DNA of 64,000 bases from JAKZVK01 sp965261065 (lineage in GTDB: Bacteria; Acidobacteriota; Terriglobia; Bryobacterales; UBA6623). Below the pieces are notes generated by a model, which was not told where the DNA came from, did not search any database, and saw only the letters and a program-made list of their open reading frames with translations. Below are positions 43,011 to 52,914 of this stretch, piece by piece. Every line of letters starts with the position of its first letter. Position 1 is the first letter of the stretch. The translations under genes and the position numbers were made by a program. The stretch is taken from positions 4,774,001-4,838,000 of the forward strand of contig OZ253444.1 in NCBI GenBank assembly GCA_965261065.1, read 5' to 3'.

Positions 43011-43970
43011 TCACGCCGCGCCCCGTTCCTCGGCGGCGTTGCCCAGCACTTGCGCGCGGATGTCGACTCCGACCTTCGCGCTCCAAGCAGCGAGAATTCT
43101 TTCGAACACGGGGCCTCCAATGGACTGGGCCACGGCCTCGTTCTCCGGCCCCACCGGCAAGCCGTTGACGCGCGAGACCGGCGCCATGCAATAGGGCGTC
43201 GTGACGACGAACACTTCGTCGGCGTTGATGATGTCGTGGACTTGCAGGTCGCGTTCGTGAAAAGCGATGCCGAGCGCGGCGCACAACTCAGACACTACCT
43301 TGCGGCTGGCGCCGCGCAGCATGTTCGCCGCGGTCGGGGAATAGACGGCCCCGCCTTTGACCATCAAGAAGTTCGCGCCGCTGCATTCGGTCAAGTTGCC
43401 GTCGAGGTCGAGCAACAGCGGCACGGCGTCGGGATCGGCGAGCTGCGCTTCTTTCTCGGCGATCCACCAGTGCAGGCGGCTGCGGTGCTTGATCTTCTGG
43501 TCGAGACACTGCGAAGGGACGTGGCGCGTCGACGGCGTCACCAGGTGAAGCCCCTCCGCAAACAAGCGTCGAAAAGCCGTGAACGGCAAAGGGAAGGAGT
43601 GAATGCAAAAGGTTGGCTCGCTGGGCGCGAAGTTGGCCGCCCGTCCGGCGTAGCCGAGGTTCTCGCCGGGCGTGAGGAAGTAGACGACGCCGAGGTCCGA
43701 CTCGGTAGGGATCAGCTTGGCGTTGCGCCGGATCAGCTCGCGTGTGACGTCGGCGGTCTCCTCGCGCGGGATCGGTACGTCGAGCCGCGCATACTTCGCC
43801 GACTCGTAGAAGCGCTCGACATGGTCGTCCAGGCGATAGGGTTCATGGTGGAAGGTCCGCAGTTGGTCGGTGATGGTCGCGCCCAGCACGATCCCGAAGT
43901 CGTAGATGTTCAGATGGGCTTCGGAAGCTGGGGTGAACTGGCCGCGTAGGTAGACGTCGGGTTCGGACAT
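43011..43970 (-). CDS. Class IV aminotransferase (branched-chain/D-amino acid/ADCL lyase family)
   Basis: 319 aa from ATG 43970 (MSEPDVYLRGQFTPASEAHL). PLP fold-type IV: DFGIVLGATITDQLRTFHHE, the PLP lysine in CLDQKIKHRSRLHWW, LTECSGANFLMVKGG and GASRKVVSELC. It transaminates a small amino acid using PLP in the cytoplasm; family members include IlvE, D-alanine aminotransferase and PabC, and it cannot be assigned further. First gene of the operon with the SDR. Confidence 0.88.
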   Translation of the reverse strand: MSEPDVYLRGQFTPASEAHLNIYDFGIVLGATITDQLRTFHHEPYRLDDHVERFYESAKYARLDVPIPREETADVTRELIRRNAKLIPTESDLGVVYFLTPGENLGYAGRAANFAPSEPTFCIHSFPLPFTAFRRLFAEGLHLVTPSTRHVPSQCLDQKIKHRSRLHWWIAEKEAQLADPDAVPLLLDLDGNLTECSGANFLMVKGGAVYSPTAANMLRGASRKVVSELCAALGIAFHERDLQVHDIINADEVFVVTTPYCMAPVSRVNGLPVGPENEAVAQSIGGPVFERILAAWSAKVGVDIRAQVLGNAAEERGAA

Positions 43971-44580
43971 GTGTATCCTCGGCGAAGGTTGGCCCCGGGG
44001 GGAAGGGGCCGTGCAACCTTCGGGGAGATTTATAGCACCCCTGCCTTGAGCGCGCAACCGGGTGCGGCTGAATGAGAGGAAACGGGCGGAGCAGGCGTCG
44101 ATGGTTGTTTCGGTGTGCGAATAGCCTGGCAGCGGATTTACCCCTTGTCTATGACCCCTCCTGGGGTTGGCGATGCTGTGCCGCCTCGGGGGCGATGAGC
44201 TGTTCCTTGTTGCCTCGGGACAAGCGCCGCGATTGCCTGCCGAACCGAGCGGATTTACCCGTCACTGGCGTTCCGGGCTTCCATGAGGAGATTCGCTTTG
44301 TCAACTGGCAAGGGGCCTCGGGGAAACTTCAGTTTCTGGGGCACGTCCGACCTGGCTTCCATCCGCACTCTCTTTGGCGTCGTCCGCGACGCGGTGCTCT
44401 TTGAAGTTCAGTCTTAGCAGCGCTGCTGTCTCAGCTGCGGCCTTGTCCTGCTGGCCGGCCCGGAACGCGCAGTCGCTACGAACTCGGTGTCCGACGTGTT
44501 CCCTTCGCTGGGGGCTTCCTTTCCTCCGCTTTGCGAACTCGTACTACTGACCTGATCCGGCTTCCTTCGTGCCGCTCAAC
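43971..44580. other. Spacer upstream of the aminotransferase operon, nothing recognised
   Basis: Open frames here are short and have no recognisable motif. The stretch at about 44250-44400 looks like decayed coding sequence, but I could not match it to a family. Confidence 0.35.
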
Positions 44581-45738
44581 TCATCCCGCCGGCTCGGACC
44601 CCGACCCCGACACGGGGGCCGCTTCGAAGGGCGGCTTCGGGTCCTGGCTGCCGTAGAACGGATCAAAGTCCACCTCGCGCTTCCACAACACATGCAGCAG
44701 GATCGCTAACTTGCGCGCCACCGCCACCACCGCCTTGCGCTTCGCTGCCTTGCCGCCCCGCGCCGCCAATCGCAAGCCCCAGCGCCGCAGCGCCGAGTCC
44801 GTGCCGTGGTGTCCCAACACGTACTGCGCACATTGCACCAATAGCTTCCGCAGCATCGGGTCGCCGCTCTTGGTGATGCTCAACTGCGGGGAACTCTTCC
44901 CCGAGTCGCGCTTCTTCGGACGCAGCCCCATGCGCGGTCCCGCCGCTCGGCTGCTCTTCAACTTCGTGGCGTCGTTGTCCAGGTTCAGCACGAACGCCAA
45001 CGACGTGATCGGCCCAACCCCTCGGATCGAGCGCATCCGCCGGGTCTGCGGATATTTCTCTTCGCCCAACTGCTCAATCTTTTTGTCGTAGCGGCGGATC
45101 TCGTCGCTGAGGTGTTGAATCACCAGCAGCAACGGGCTCAGCGTCTCGCGCAGCGACGCCGGCATCGCCGCGCCGGCCTTCTTTGCAAAGGCCTCGGTGC
45201 CCGACTTCGGCAAGCGTTCGCCGAAACTTTTCACCGTGCCCCTCACCAAGTTGATCAGTTTGGTGCGCGCGGCGACCGCGCCCTCGCGTGCCCGCAGCAG
45301 GGTGCGATCCTGTTGCGTCTCGAGCGAACACGGCTGCACGGGGTTGAGCATCTGGGGCATCCGCAGTCCCAACTCGCCCAACGTGGCGGCGTCGCGCTCA
45401 TCGCCCTTCGACAGCGATTGCGTGATCAGCGCCAGCCGATGCGTGTCGGCCATCAGCGCTTCGTGACCGAGGCGTTCCAGCAGCCGGTAGGCCCACAGCG
45501 AGTGGGTGCCGGCTTCGAACACCACCCGCATCGACGCCCACGCGCCGAAGTACTTCTCGAACTGCTGGACGGTGGTGCGCACGCGCACGCGTTCCACGAT
45601 GTTTCCTTCCAGATCGAGCAGGCAGACGTGGGAGTACTGGTCACCCAGGTCCAGACCGGCGACGACGTTCATGCCTTGTTCGATCATCTCGTGTTGCGGT
45701 TGTGACAAGGCTTCGATGGCTTTGCTATGGTTCTTCAT
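44581..45738 (-). CDS. IS110-family transposase
   Basis: 385 aa. DEDD/RuvC-like N-terminal domain: VVAGLDLGDQYSHVCLLDLE (first D), RVVFEAGTHSLWAYR (E), ALMADTHRLALI and SKGDERDAATLGEL (D residues). The C-terminal transposase_20 region has MRSIRGVGPITSLAFVLNLD and the serine-containing GDPMLRKLLVQCAQ. Full length. IS110 elements have no long terminal repeats, and the ends could not be placed. Confidence 0.92.
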   Translation of the reverse strand: MKNHSKAIEALSQPQHEMIEQGMNVVAGLDLGDQYSHVCLLDLEGNIVERVRVRTTVQQFEKYFGAWASMRVVFEAGTHSLWAYRLLERLGHEALMADTHRLALITQSLSKGDERDAATLGELGLRMPQMLNPVQPCSLETQQDRTLLRAREGAVAARTKLINLVRGTVKSFGERLPKSGTEAFAKKAGAAMPASLRETLSPLLLVIQHLSDEIRRYDKKIEQLGEEKYPQTRRMRSIRGVGPITSLAFVLNLDNDATKLKSSRAAGPRMGLRPKKRDSGKSSPQLSITKSGDPMLRKLLVQCAQYVLGHHGTDSALRRWGLRLAARGGKAAKRKAVVAVARKLAILLHVLWKREVDFDPFYGSQDPKPPFEAAPVSGSGSEPAG

Positions 45739-45965
45739 AGTTCGTAGTTCCTTTCGTTATAAGAAGAGATTTCGGGATTCGCCCCGCGTCATGGAACGGG
45801 CGGGGCGAAGCCCGTCACTCGGGAGCGTACCGCACTCCCGAAACCGCGAGTCTCCTCATTTCATCTCGGTTTCTTGGGCTCGCGCGGATTCGCGCCTAGA
45901 ACGGTCGCGAGGGTGAGCCACTACAGCGCACACCGCAACGTCGTCGTGATGGCAAAACACAGTAC

Positions 45966-46541
45966 CTAGTATGTAGGCTCGTTGCCTGGCTTCCACTTGA
46001 TGTTGCAGCCGATGCTGGGCTTTTGGTCGGCGTTGAGGGCTGTCCCGGCGAGGACGGCGTCGATCGCCGCGCGCAGGTCTCGCCCGGTGACTGGGATGCC
46101 GCTGTCGGGACGGCTTTCGTCAAGCTGACCGCGGTAGACGAGTTTGCGGCCGTCGCCGAAGAGGAAGAAGTCGGGGGTGCAAGCCGCCGTGTAGGCTTGA
46201 GCGATCTGCTGGGTCTCGTCATGGCAATACGGGAAGCGATAGCCATGTTGCTGGGCCGACGCCTTGAGCTTGTCGGGCGCGTCGTCGGGATAGTTCCCCG
46301 CGTCGTTGGCGCTGATCGCTACGATGCCGATGTCCGAGTCAGCGTAGTCGCTGCCCAAACGCCCCAACTGCTCGTTGATGTGCTTGACGTAGGGGCAGTG
46401 GTTGCAGATGAACATGACCAGCAGGCCCTTCTTGTCGGTGAACGTGTTCAGGCTGATCGTCTCGCCTGAAACGGTGTCGGGCAGTTCAAAGTCCGGAGCC
46501 TGGGTGCCGAGTTCGAGCATCGTCGAGGGGGTGAGTGACAT
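45966..46541 (-). CDS. Thioredoxin-like (AhpC/TSA-fold) redoxin
   Basis: 191 aa. Redoxin fold: GTQAPDFELPDTVSGETISL, LLVMFICNHCPYVKHINEQL with a CxxC-like CNHC pair, IVAISANDAGNYPDDAPDKL and ACTPDFFLFGDGRKLVYRG. This subgroup (CNHCPYVK) is common in environmental bacteria and is thought to be thiol-dependent, without signal peptide. Standalone gene. Confidence 0.88.
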   Translation of the reverse strand: MSLTPSTMLELGTQAPDFELPDTVSGETISLNTFTDKKGLLVMFICNHCPYVKHINEQLGRLGSDYADSDIGIVAISANDAGNYPDDAPDKLKASAQQHGYRFPYCHDETQQIAQAYTAACTPDFFLFGDGRKLVYRGQLDESRPDSGIPVTGRDLRAAIDAVLAGTALNADQKPSIGCNIKWKPGNEPTY

Positions 46542-47130
46542 GGTTTGAGATCCCTTTTTGTTGGGACTGGTTGGTGCAGTATGCCGGCAAGCGGTCCTGC
46601 AAGTCTACCTGGTAGCGTAGCAGCCCGGCCTGTTGGGGATACCCCAACGACCGGTAGTGGCTCAGTTTCAGCCATGACGGTCTCACGGACACCGGATCAG
46701 CCATCCACGGTGGCTCAAGCCGGTGTGTCGGAAGGACGCTGAAGCGCCCTGGGCAGGAACGAAGGGCCACGCTGAACCGGCCGTAAACGACCGGCCTACA
46801 ACGCGCTTCGCGCGGAAGCCGCCTGAAGGCGGCTGGGTGGACGCAGCGGTCCACCCCTACACCGGGTTGAAGGCTGGTTGAAGGCAGCCTGAAGGCGACT
46901 TCAGAATCCGGCACAGTGTGCGGCGCACGCCCGTCACCCAGCGTGGCGCAGCCAAATTGAGCCACTACCGAACGACCCATGCTGTGACGCCCGCCGTTTC
47001 ATCGGCGGTGGCGTGCGGGCCCAGTTCCCCAGGACTTCGAGTCACCTACGTTGCGCTCGTGGCTGCACCAGAACGTCGAGCCGGAGGCCGACGCTTGCAG
47101 GCAGGAGGCCCGCGCCACGGGGGGCCAAAG
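46542..47130. repeat. Intergenic region with inverted repeats
   Basis: No gene. Repeats: ACCGGCCGTAAACGACCGGC near 46776, GCCGCCTGAAGGCGGC at 46818-46833, and GGTGGACGCAGCGGTCCACC at 46836-46855 (the dispersed hairpin type). Confidence 0.7.
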
Positions 47131-47162
47131 AAAAAGCCGGGCAGGAGGTGCTCCTGCCCGGC
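47131..47162 (-). terminator. Rho-independent terminator of the OmpA-type gene
   Basis: A strong hairpin, GCCGGGCAGGAG with loop and CTCCTGCCCGGC (47136-47162), lies 29 bases past the stop at 47191. On the minus strand it is followed by TTTTTC (47131-47135 and beyond). No gene is present on the other strand. Confidence 0.85.
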
Positions 47163-47190
47163 TGGAACCTGCTCTCAGTTGGTCCGATTT

Positions 47191-48996
47191 CTAGGGATCC
47201 CCGATGATGAGCGACTCTCTAGCAAACGATCTCAGCCCCTTGTCGTCGACGACCTCCAATTCGAACTCATACAGGCCCCGTCCGCCGGTGAAGCGGACCC
47301 TAGGCCTCTCCGCGCCCTGATCGAGGATCTCGGCGGCCTTGTCCCCGACGTTGCGCCAGATGAGAGTGATGGGATCGCCGTCGGGATCGAACGAGGCGCT
47401 GCCGTTGAGTTCTCCGATCGTGCCGGCCCCGTCACCGCGAATCAGCCAATCCGCTGTGGCGATGGCCACCGGCGCTCGGTTTCTCGTCTCGATAGTGACC
47501 AGCACCACGGCCGTCGCCTCGGTCCCGTCGAGATCCGTGGCGTTGAGAGTGTAGGTGGTGTCGACGGTCGGGTTCACCGTCACCTCGCCGCTCAGCGCGA
47601 CCTCGCCCACGCCGGTGATGACGACCTTGGTGGCGTTGCTGGTCGTCCAGCGAAGGACCGTCGGGTCGCCTGCCTGCGCCAGTTGGCCAGGCTCGGCAGT
47701 GAAGGTCAAGATCTCGACCTGCCCCTGCCCGGTCGGCTCCTCGCGTACCGTCACTGTGGCGGTGGCCGAGGCCTCGCCCACGTCGTTGCGGGCGGTGAGG
47801 GTGTAGGTAGTGGTCTGATCGGGCATGACCGGTGTCGCATCCTGCGGGTCAACAGACCCGATGCCCGAGATGGTGACGTCGGTCGCGTTGCTGACCTCCC
47901 AATTCAACCTGCTCTGGCTGCCGCGTACGATCGATGCCGGTGAGGCGAAGAAGCTGGCGATGATGGGCGGATCGGGATCAGGCGGCGGAGGCAGCGGATT
48001 CACCGTCACGGTCACGGTCTGGTTGAGCGTCCGCTTCGGATTGCTCGCCGTGAGTGTGTAGGTGGTGGTGTCGGTTGGGCTCACCGTAGTGCTGCCGCCG
48101 GCCGGGTCGACCTCGCCGATCCCGGAAATCTCCACGTTCGTGGCGTTCCGCACCTCCCAGATGAGCGTGGCGGGCTGGCCCTCGGTGATGGTCAGCGGCT
48201 CGGCCGAGAAGCGCAGAATGGTGATCTGGCGGTCAAGCGTGCTGACCGTGACGCGGTCCGTCCCGACGCCGTTCTGGTCGTCCCTGACAGTCAACCGGAA
48301 GTGATAGGTCTCGCCCTCGTCGGCCGTGAAGGTGGTCTGGGCCGCGGTCGGCGAAGAGAGCGTAATGCCCGGTCCGCCCACCTGCTCCCAGGCGAAGGTA
48401 ATCGGATCGCCGTCGGGGTCGGACGAGCCCGAAGCGTCGAGCGATATGGTCCCAGCCTCGACGCCCATTTGATCGGGCTCGGCGTCCGCCACGGGGACGT
48501 CGTTGCCGGTGCGGATCGTCCGCGTCAGCACTTCGTAGCGGATGCGCGGAACGTCCACGGGAACGGGCCCCTCTGTTTCGCCGTACCCTTTCGGGCTGAG
48601 CCACTTACCGAACTCCAGGCCCACTGTGACGCTGCCTGTGTTGTTGGTCGAAATGAGGGTCTCGTTGAGGCCGCCGGCGACGGTAAAGGCCAGCCGGTCA
48701 GTGATCGGATGAATGTAACGAACCCGCCCGCCGGCTTTGTTGTCGTCGAACTTGCGGAACTGGGCTCCGATGTTGCCCTCGAACCAAGCATCACCCCAGG
48801 CAGCCACAGCGGTGCTGAAGCCAAATTGATCGACGATGCTCAGGTAGGTCTCTTCAATGCGGTTCGGCGCCAGGAAGCGGGTATTGAGGATCGACCCGTC
48901 CATGAAGCCCTTGGTGCCAAAAATGCCGACCCGGCCTCGCGGGAAGATGTAGTCCAACGTACCGGCGGCCTGTCCGAGTGCGCCGGAATGGCTGAA
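47191..48996 (-). pseudogene. OmpA/porin/Ig-like outer membrane protein, 3' part (split by IS1595)
   Basis: Continues in frame from the TTCAGCCA duplication: GFSHSGALGQAAGTLDYIFP, then porin-like beta strands (VGIFGTKGFMDGSILNTRFL, GNIGAQFRKFDDNKAGGRVR). A PKD domain follows (SLDASGSSDPDGDPITFAWE), then three Ig-like repeats (TLIWEVRNATNVEISGIGEV and relatives, each with DTTTYTLTASN-type strands) and another PKD-like end. Without the element the whole gene is 2781 bp (926 aa). It may now be expressed only as a fragment, since TTG 48957 is the first possible start. Confidence 0.88.
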
Positions 48997-50027
48997 GCCG
49001 GATATCCACTTGACTCAGGTGACCCCAACATCTTGTAGTTGGGCTCACAGCGTCTTAGCGTCCCAATCGGCGACGATCGAGCGGTACGGCGTCGGCTCCA
49101 CCGCCATGGCCTGCTGCACAAGGCGGTAGAAGAGCTTGCCCCGACTGCGTGATCTGCGCCGATTGAAGCGGAACACGAACTCGTCGAGATAGTAGTCCAG
49201 ATGCTCGTGGCTGACCGCCCCCTGATGCGTGCCCAGCATCCAGCGCTTGAGTAGCGAGATCGCCAAGTGCACCCTCGGCAGTAGCTGCGAGGCCTGCTCG
49301 CGGCGGTTGTTAATCGAGATGATACGACGCTGGTAGTCCTTCTTCTTGAGCGGATCGTAGCCCGACCAGTTGTCGGTAACAACCACGCTGCCCGGCTCGA
49401 CCGACTCCTCGACGAAGGGCATCAAACTGGCCGCCGAGGCGTTCTGAACGCGCTGCATGCGGATGCGCCCCAGCCCGGTGCCTCTCTCTTCCGCGGCGAC
49501 TGCAATCAACGCTTTACGCTCGGTCTGCCGGCCGATTACCACTTCTTCTTCAGCGCCCCAGTAGGTCTCATCGACCTCGACGAGGCCCGTCAATCGCTCC
49601 CGCCCCGGGCGCACCATCGCTCGCCTCAGCTTGTGCATCCAAGGCCAGGCGGTTTGGTAACTGCCCAGTCCCAGAACGCGCTGTAGATCCAGGGCGCTGG
49701 CCCCATTCTTCTGCGTGGTGATGGTCCACATCGCCCGGAACCACAGCCGCAGCGGCTTGCGTGTGTCTTGAAAGATCGTGCCGGCGGTGACGGAGGTTTG
49801 CCGCCCGCAGCGAGCGCATTCGAACCACACTTTGCGCACCGGCCAAGCGCGCTCATGCCCACACCTTGGACAGCGGAAACCCTCTGGCCAGCGCAAGGCG
49901 AACAGATAGTCGCGGCAAGCCTCCTCGCTCGCAAAGTGAGACTCGAATTCGAGTTGGTCGCGCGGGTAATCCTCCACCAGGCTCTACACTACATCTTGGG
50001 GTCACCTGAGTCAAGTGGATACCCAGC
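48997..50027 (-). mobile_element. IS1595-family (ISXO2-like) element, copy 2, intact (1031 bp)
   Basis: Ends GCTGGGTATCCACTTGACTC and GCCGGATATCCACTTGACTC in inverted orientation. The target duplication TGGCTGAA is at 48989-48996 and 50028-50035, so it is a clean recent insertion. One intact transposase gene. Confidence 0.95.
49045..49977 (-). CDS. ISXO2-like transposase (IS1595 family), intact
   Basis: 310 aa from GTG 49977. N-terminal zinc ribbon FRCPRCGHERAWPVRKVWFE then CARCGRQTSVTAGTIF. Catalytic domain with LVEVDETYWGAEE, VVTDNWSGYDPLKKKDY and RVHLAISLLKRWMLGTHQGA. Almost identical to the split copy at 2306-4812 and the copy from 63207, so all three spread recently. Confidence 0.95.
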   Translation of the reverse strand: MEDYPRDQLEFESHFASEEACRDYLFALRWPEGFRCPRCGHERAWPVRKVWFECARCGRQTSVTAGTIFQDTRKPLRLWFRAMWTITTQKNGASALDLQRVLGLGSYQTAWPWMHKLRRAMVRPGRERLTGLVEVDETYWGAEEEVVIGRQTERKALIAVAAEERGTGLGRIRMQRVQNASAASLMPFVEESVEPGSVVVTDNWSGYDPLKKKDYQRRIISINNRREQASQLLPRVHLAISLLKRWMLGTHQGAVSHEHLDYYLDEFVFRFNRRRSRSRGKLFYRLVQQAMAVEPTPYRSIVADWDAKTL

Positions 50028-51010
50028 TGGCTGAATTCGTCGAACTTGACGTACTTGAAGCTCGAGAACGCGCACGCTTGCATGGGGCCGAAGCGGTTGA
50101 CGATACCCAGATCGATCTGGCCCTCGTCGCGGCGGAAGTTGTGCATGTATTCGCCCTGGGCCTGGACGGCGTGCCTCTTGGCGAACGGCAGGAAGACCTG
50201 CCCGGACCCGCTGACGGCGAGGTTGCCCTGTTCGGTGTCGGGCCCTGCCATCAGGTTGTAGCGTGCAAATTTCTTGGAGGGCTCCGGCGTTTCTTCGCGA
50301 ATGATCTTGGGAGTCTCCTCGCGAACGATCTCGCGAACCTGGGTCTCGGTGGCGGGCTTGGGCGCGGCGGCCATCTTGGTTTCCATCTCGCGCTGGCCCT
50401 CCTTGAGCTTGTCGACCTCACCCTTGAGTACATCATTCTCGTTCTTGAGGCCCTTCAAGGCAGCGAGGATGTCGTCGAGTTTCTCGAGTTCCTTCAGGAT
50501 CTTGTTGCAGCACTCCTCCTGCGCCTTCATCAGGTCGGCGAGCGAAGTGATGGCTTCTCCCACGCCGCCATCGCTGACGATGTTCCCTTGCGCGTCGGTG
50601 ACAGTAACCTTGACGCGACGGTTCATCCACCGCCCTTCGCGCAGATTGTTGTCGGCGGTTGGGCTTTTTTCGCCGAACGTTTCGATGGTGATCTGGCTCG
50701 TCTGCGTGCCGTACTTCACGAGGAAGTCGCGCACCGTTTCCGCTCGCTTGCGGCCGAGCGCGGCGTTGTAGCTGTCGGGGCCGAGATGGTCGGCGTGTCC
50801 CTCGAGCTTGACGCGATAGTCGCGGTGTTGCGTCAGCAACTCCGCGAGGCGCAACAAGCTGGGATACCCGTCGGTCAAGACCGCGCGGTCGAAGGCAAAG
50901 TTGACCTCCTCCCAGTCGCCTTTCTTTTGAGTCGGGTTAAGTCCTTGACCGAATAGCGTTGCTGTCGAAAGCCAGGCTACGCCACAGAACAACAGGAGTC
51001 GCTTACGCAT
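50028..51010 (-). pseudogene. OmpA/porin/Ig-like outer membrane protein, 5' part
   Basis: ATG 51010 with GAGGTGA upstream and a signal peptide (MRKRLLLFCGVAWLSTATLF). Unusually, the OmpA-like peptidoglycan-binding domain comes first, at residues ~28-140 (VKLEGHADHLGPDSYNAALG, KRAETVRDFLVKYG, RWMNRRVKVTVTD). A long coiled coil follows (~165-235, KELEKLDDILAALKGLKNEN), then a Pro/Glu linker with repeated REETPKIIREETPE, and the start of a porin-like barrel. The frame enters IS1595 after KFDEFSQ. The architecture suggests a barrel held to peptidoglycan. Confidence 0.88.
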
Positions 51011-52058
51011 TGCCGTCACCTCGGAGAGGGATATTTTGTACGGCGCGACCTCGTGCGGGATGTCGAGGCCCAAACCATACGGTGTGGGAGATGTTTTAGG
51101 ATATCACAACACTCTTCTACGGCCGCGCTATTTGAGTTGCTTTTGGCCAAAAAAAAGAGTTGGTTTAGGACCAGTCAGACCGGACCCGGATCGCGGTCCG
51201 GCTGCTTCGCGGTTCCTTCCCAGGCGGGGTGTCGAGACGGCACAGCGAACTCAACGCGGGTGCGAGGCGAGACAATTGATGGGAGCGTCGACGTGCATGG
51301 TCGGACGGGCTATCGTCCATCGAGAGGTGATCACGTTCTGTCAGCGTCGGCTCTGACTGGACTGTTACGCCCCAGATTGTCCTCGGGCGAAACCGAATGG
51401 ATCCACCGGCGCCGGTGCCGATAGCCTGCAGGAGATTGCCCTGCCCGGGTGCAGGACAGGAAAGGACGTCGCCTACCGAAGCGGATCCGATCAACACTCA
51501 ATCTACGGCCACCGATACGGGATCTGATCCCTCTTGTTTAGTGTCAGTTACAGTTTGTTATACAAGTACATACTGAAGGTGTCTGTCATCCGCCGGACAG
51601 CCCAGGAGCCACACTGACGGCTTCCGTTGGGAGAGGCGGCAACGCTTGACGCTTTGCGTGTCCTTTCGCTTGCTTGCTGTCGGCCAATGAGCCATGTCTT
51701 GTTCTCACCGTGACCGGGGTGTAGATCCGGATGCGGCTGCTGTCCGAAGTTCTGGCTAGCATTACAAGTCGTTTGTTTTGAGATTCTACCAGCGTATATC
51801 CAAGGTGAAACTAGAATTATGATTCTGGATTGCCGGCGATGAATCGACACGGGGTGCCCCTTGTACGCTGTCTTGCTGACATCATCGGGGTTCGTCCAGC
51901 GTTCCATGGGCCCGCATGCCGGAGTCCGGGTCTGGCTTGGCTTGTGCCGCGTCTTAATCTGCCCGTTCATAAGCTACGGTAGGAGGGTGCAGGCTAGCAC
52001 TCGACCTGAGGAGAGCGGGGCTCCGCCGGACGTGGCGGAACCCGGATCCAGCAAGCCG
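51011..52058. other. Long spacer before the YihY pseudogene, no gene recognised
   Basis: About 1 kb. Short frames on both strands have no recognisable motif and no ribosome site. The frame running into the YihY pseudogene is open back to 51861 but lacks a start signal. It could hold decayed sequence or an RNA gene, but no covarying structure can be claimed. Confidence 0.4.
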
Positions 52059-52802
52059 ATGAAGTCGTACAAGCCGGCGCCCGCGCGGATTCAGGCCGCC
52101 TTGCGGACCGCCGGGAGTGTGTTTCGCGAGGCCGGCCGGGAGTGGAAGAGCGATAACATTCCGGAGTCGGCGGCAGCGCTCGCTTTCTACACGGTCCTGT
52201 CATTGGCGCCTCTGTTGATCATCCTGATCGCTCTGGCGGGCGTTTATCTTGAGCCGCGAGTCGCCCAGGGACGTGTGCTCGACCAGCTAGCCGACGTCGT
52301 CGGGCAGGAGGGCGCGGGGCTGATCCGGAACCTTCTGCGTGACGCCTACGAGCGTACGGCCGCGGCAACCGTCTTCTCCATTGCAACGATCCTTGTCGGC
52401 GCGACCATCGTCTTCAGCGAGTTGCATCGAGTGCTCAACCGCATCTGGGGCGTGAGGCCCGAGCGGTCGATGAAGGCATTCGGCAAGAAACGCCTGATGA
52501 CTTTTGTGATGGTGCTCGCGGCGGGACTACTGCTGTTCCTTGTCCTGACCGTCAGCACGTTCGTCTCGGCCGCCACTTCGGTGTTGTTCACACTGGGAAA
52601 GAGCTTCATCGCACTCTACGTCGGCAGCGGCATCATCCGTTCTTTGTAGGGAGCTGCCGGCTCTCTGGTCGTTCTGTTGATGTGGGTCTTCTACTCGTCG
52701 CATGTTTGCCTGTTGGGAGCAGAACTCACCAAGGTGCTCGACAGGAGAATGCAGTTGGGCCGGTCGCGGGAGAACGGCCGCGCCGCGGGCCGCGACTTGT
52801 AG
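52059..52802 (+). pseudogene. YihY/BrkB-family membrane protein, internally deleted, with stop codon
   Basis: From ATG 52059. The first half matches YihY/UPF0761: IPESAAALAFYTVLSLAPLL, then VGATIVFSELHRVLNRIWGV. After TVSTFVSAAT it jumps to SVLFTLGKSFIALYVGSG, a helix normally ~65 residues further on, so the middle is deleted in frame. A TAG at 52647-52649 then replaces the Tyr of the conserved YGAAGSLVVLL motif. The remainder reads GAAGSLVVLLMWVFYSSHVC to a TAG at 52800. Two independent lesions make it non-functional. Confidence 0.85.
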
Positions 52803-52914
52803 CCGCCGACGACGTCCGCTGAATCGGACTACGTCCGAAACGGGGGAAGTGTGGGCATTGCTGTCTCGCGAGGGGCGATTCGCGCTATGATCTAGCAGGG
52901 GTGAAGGAAGTGAA

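Noticed and set aside
51165..51970. Two ~110-140 codon minus-strand frames upstream of the YihY pseudogene
   Set aside because: No family pattern, no ribosome site, and composition similar to random frames.
545..52649. TAG reassigned or read through (two TAG interruptions)
   Set aside because: Large intact genes such as the 1060-aa PSCyt protein contain no internal TAG, and another interruption is TAA. Simple pseudogenisation explains the data.
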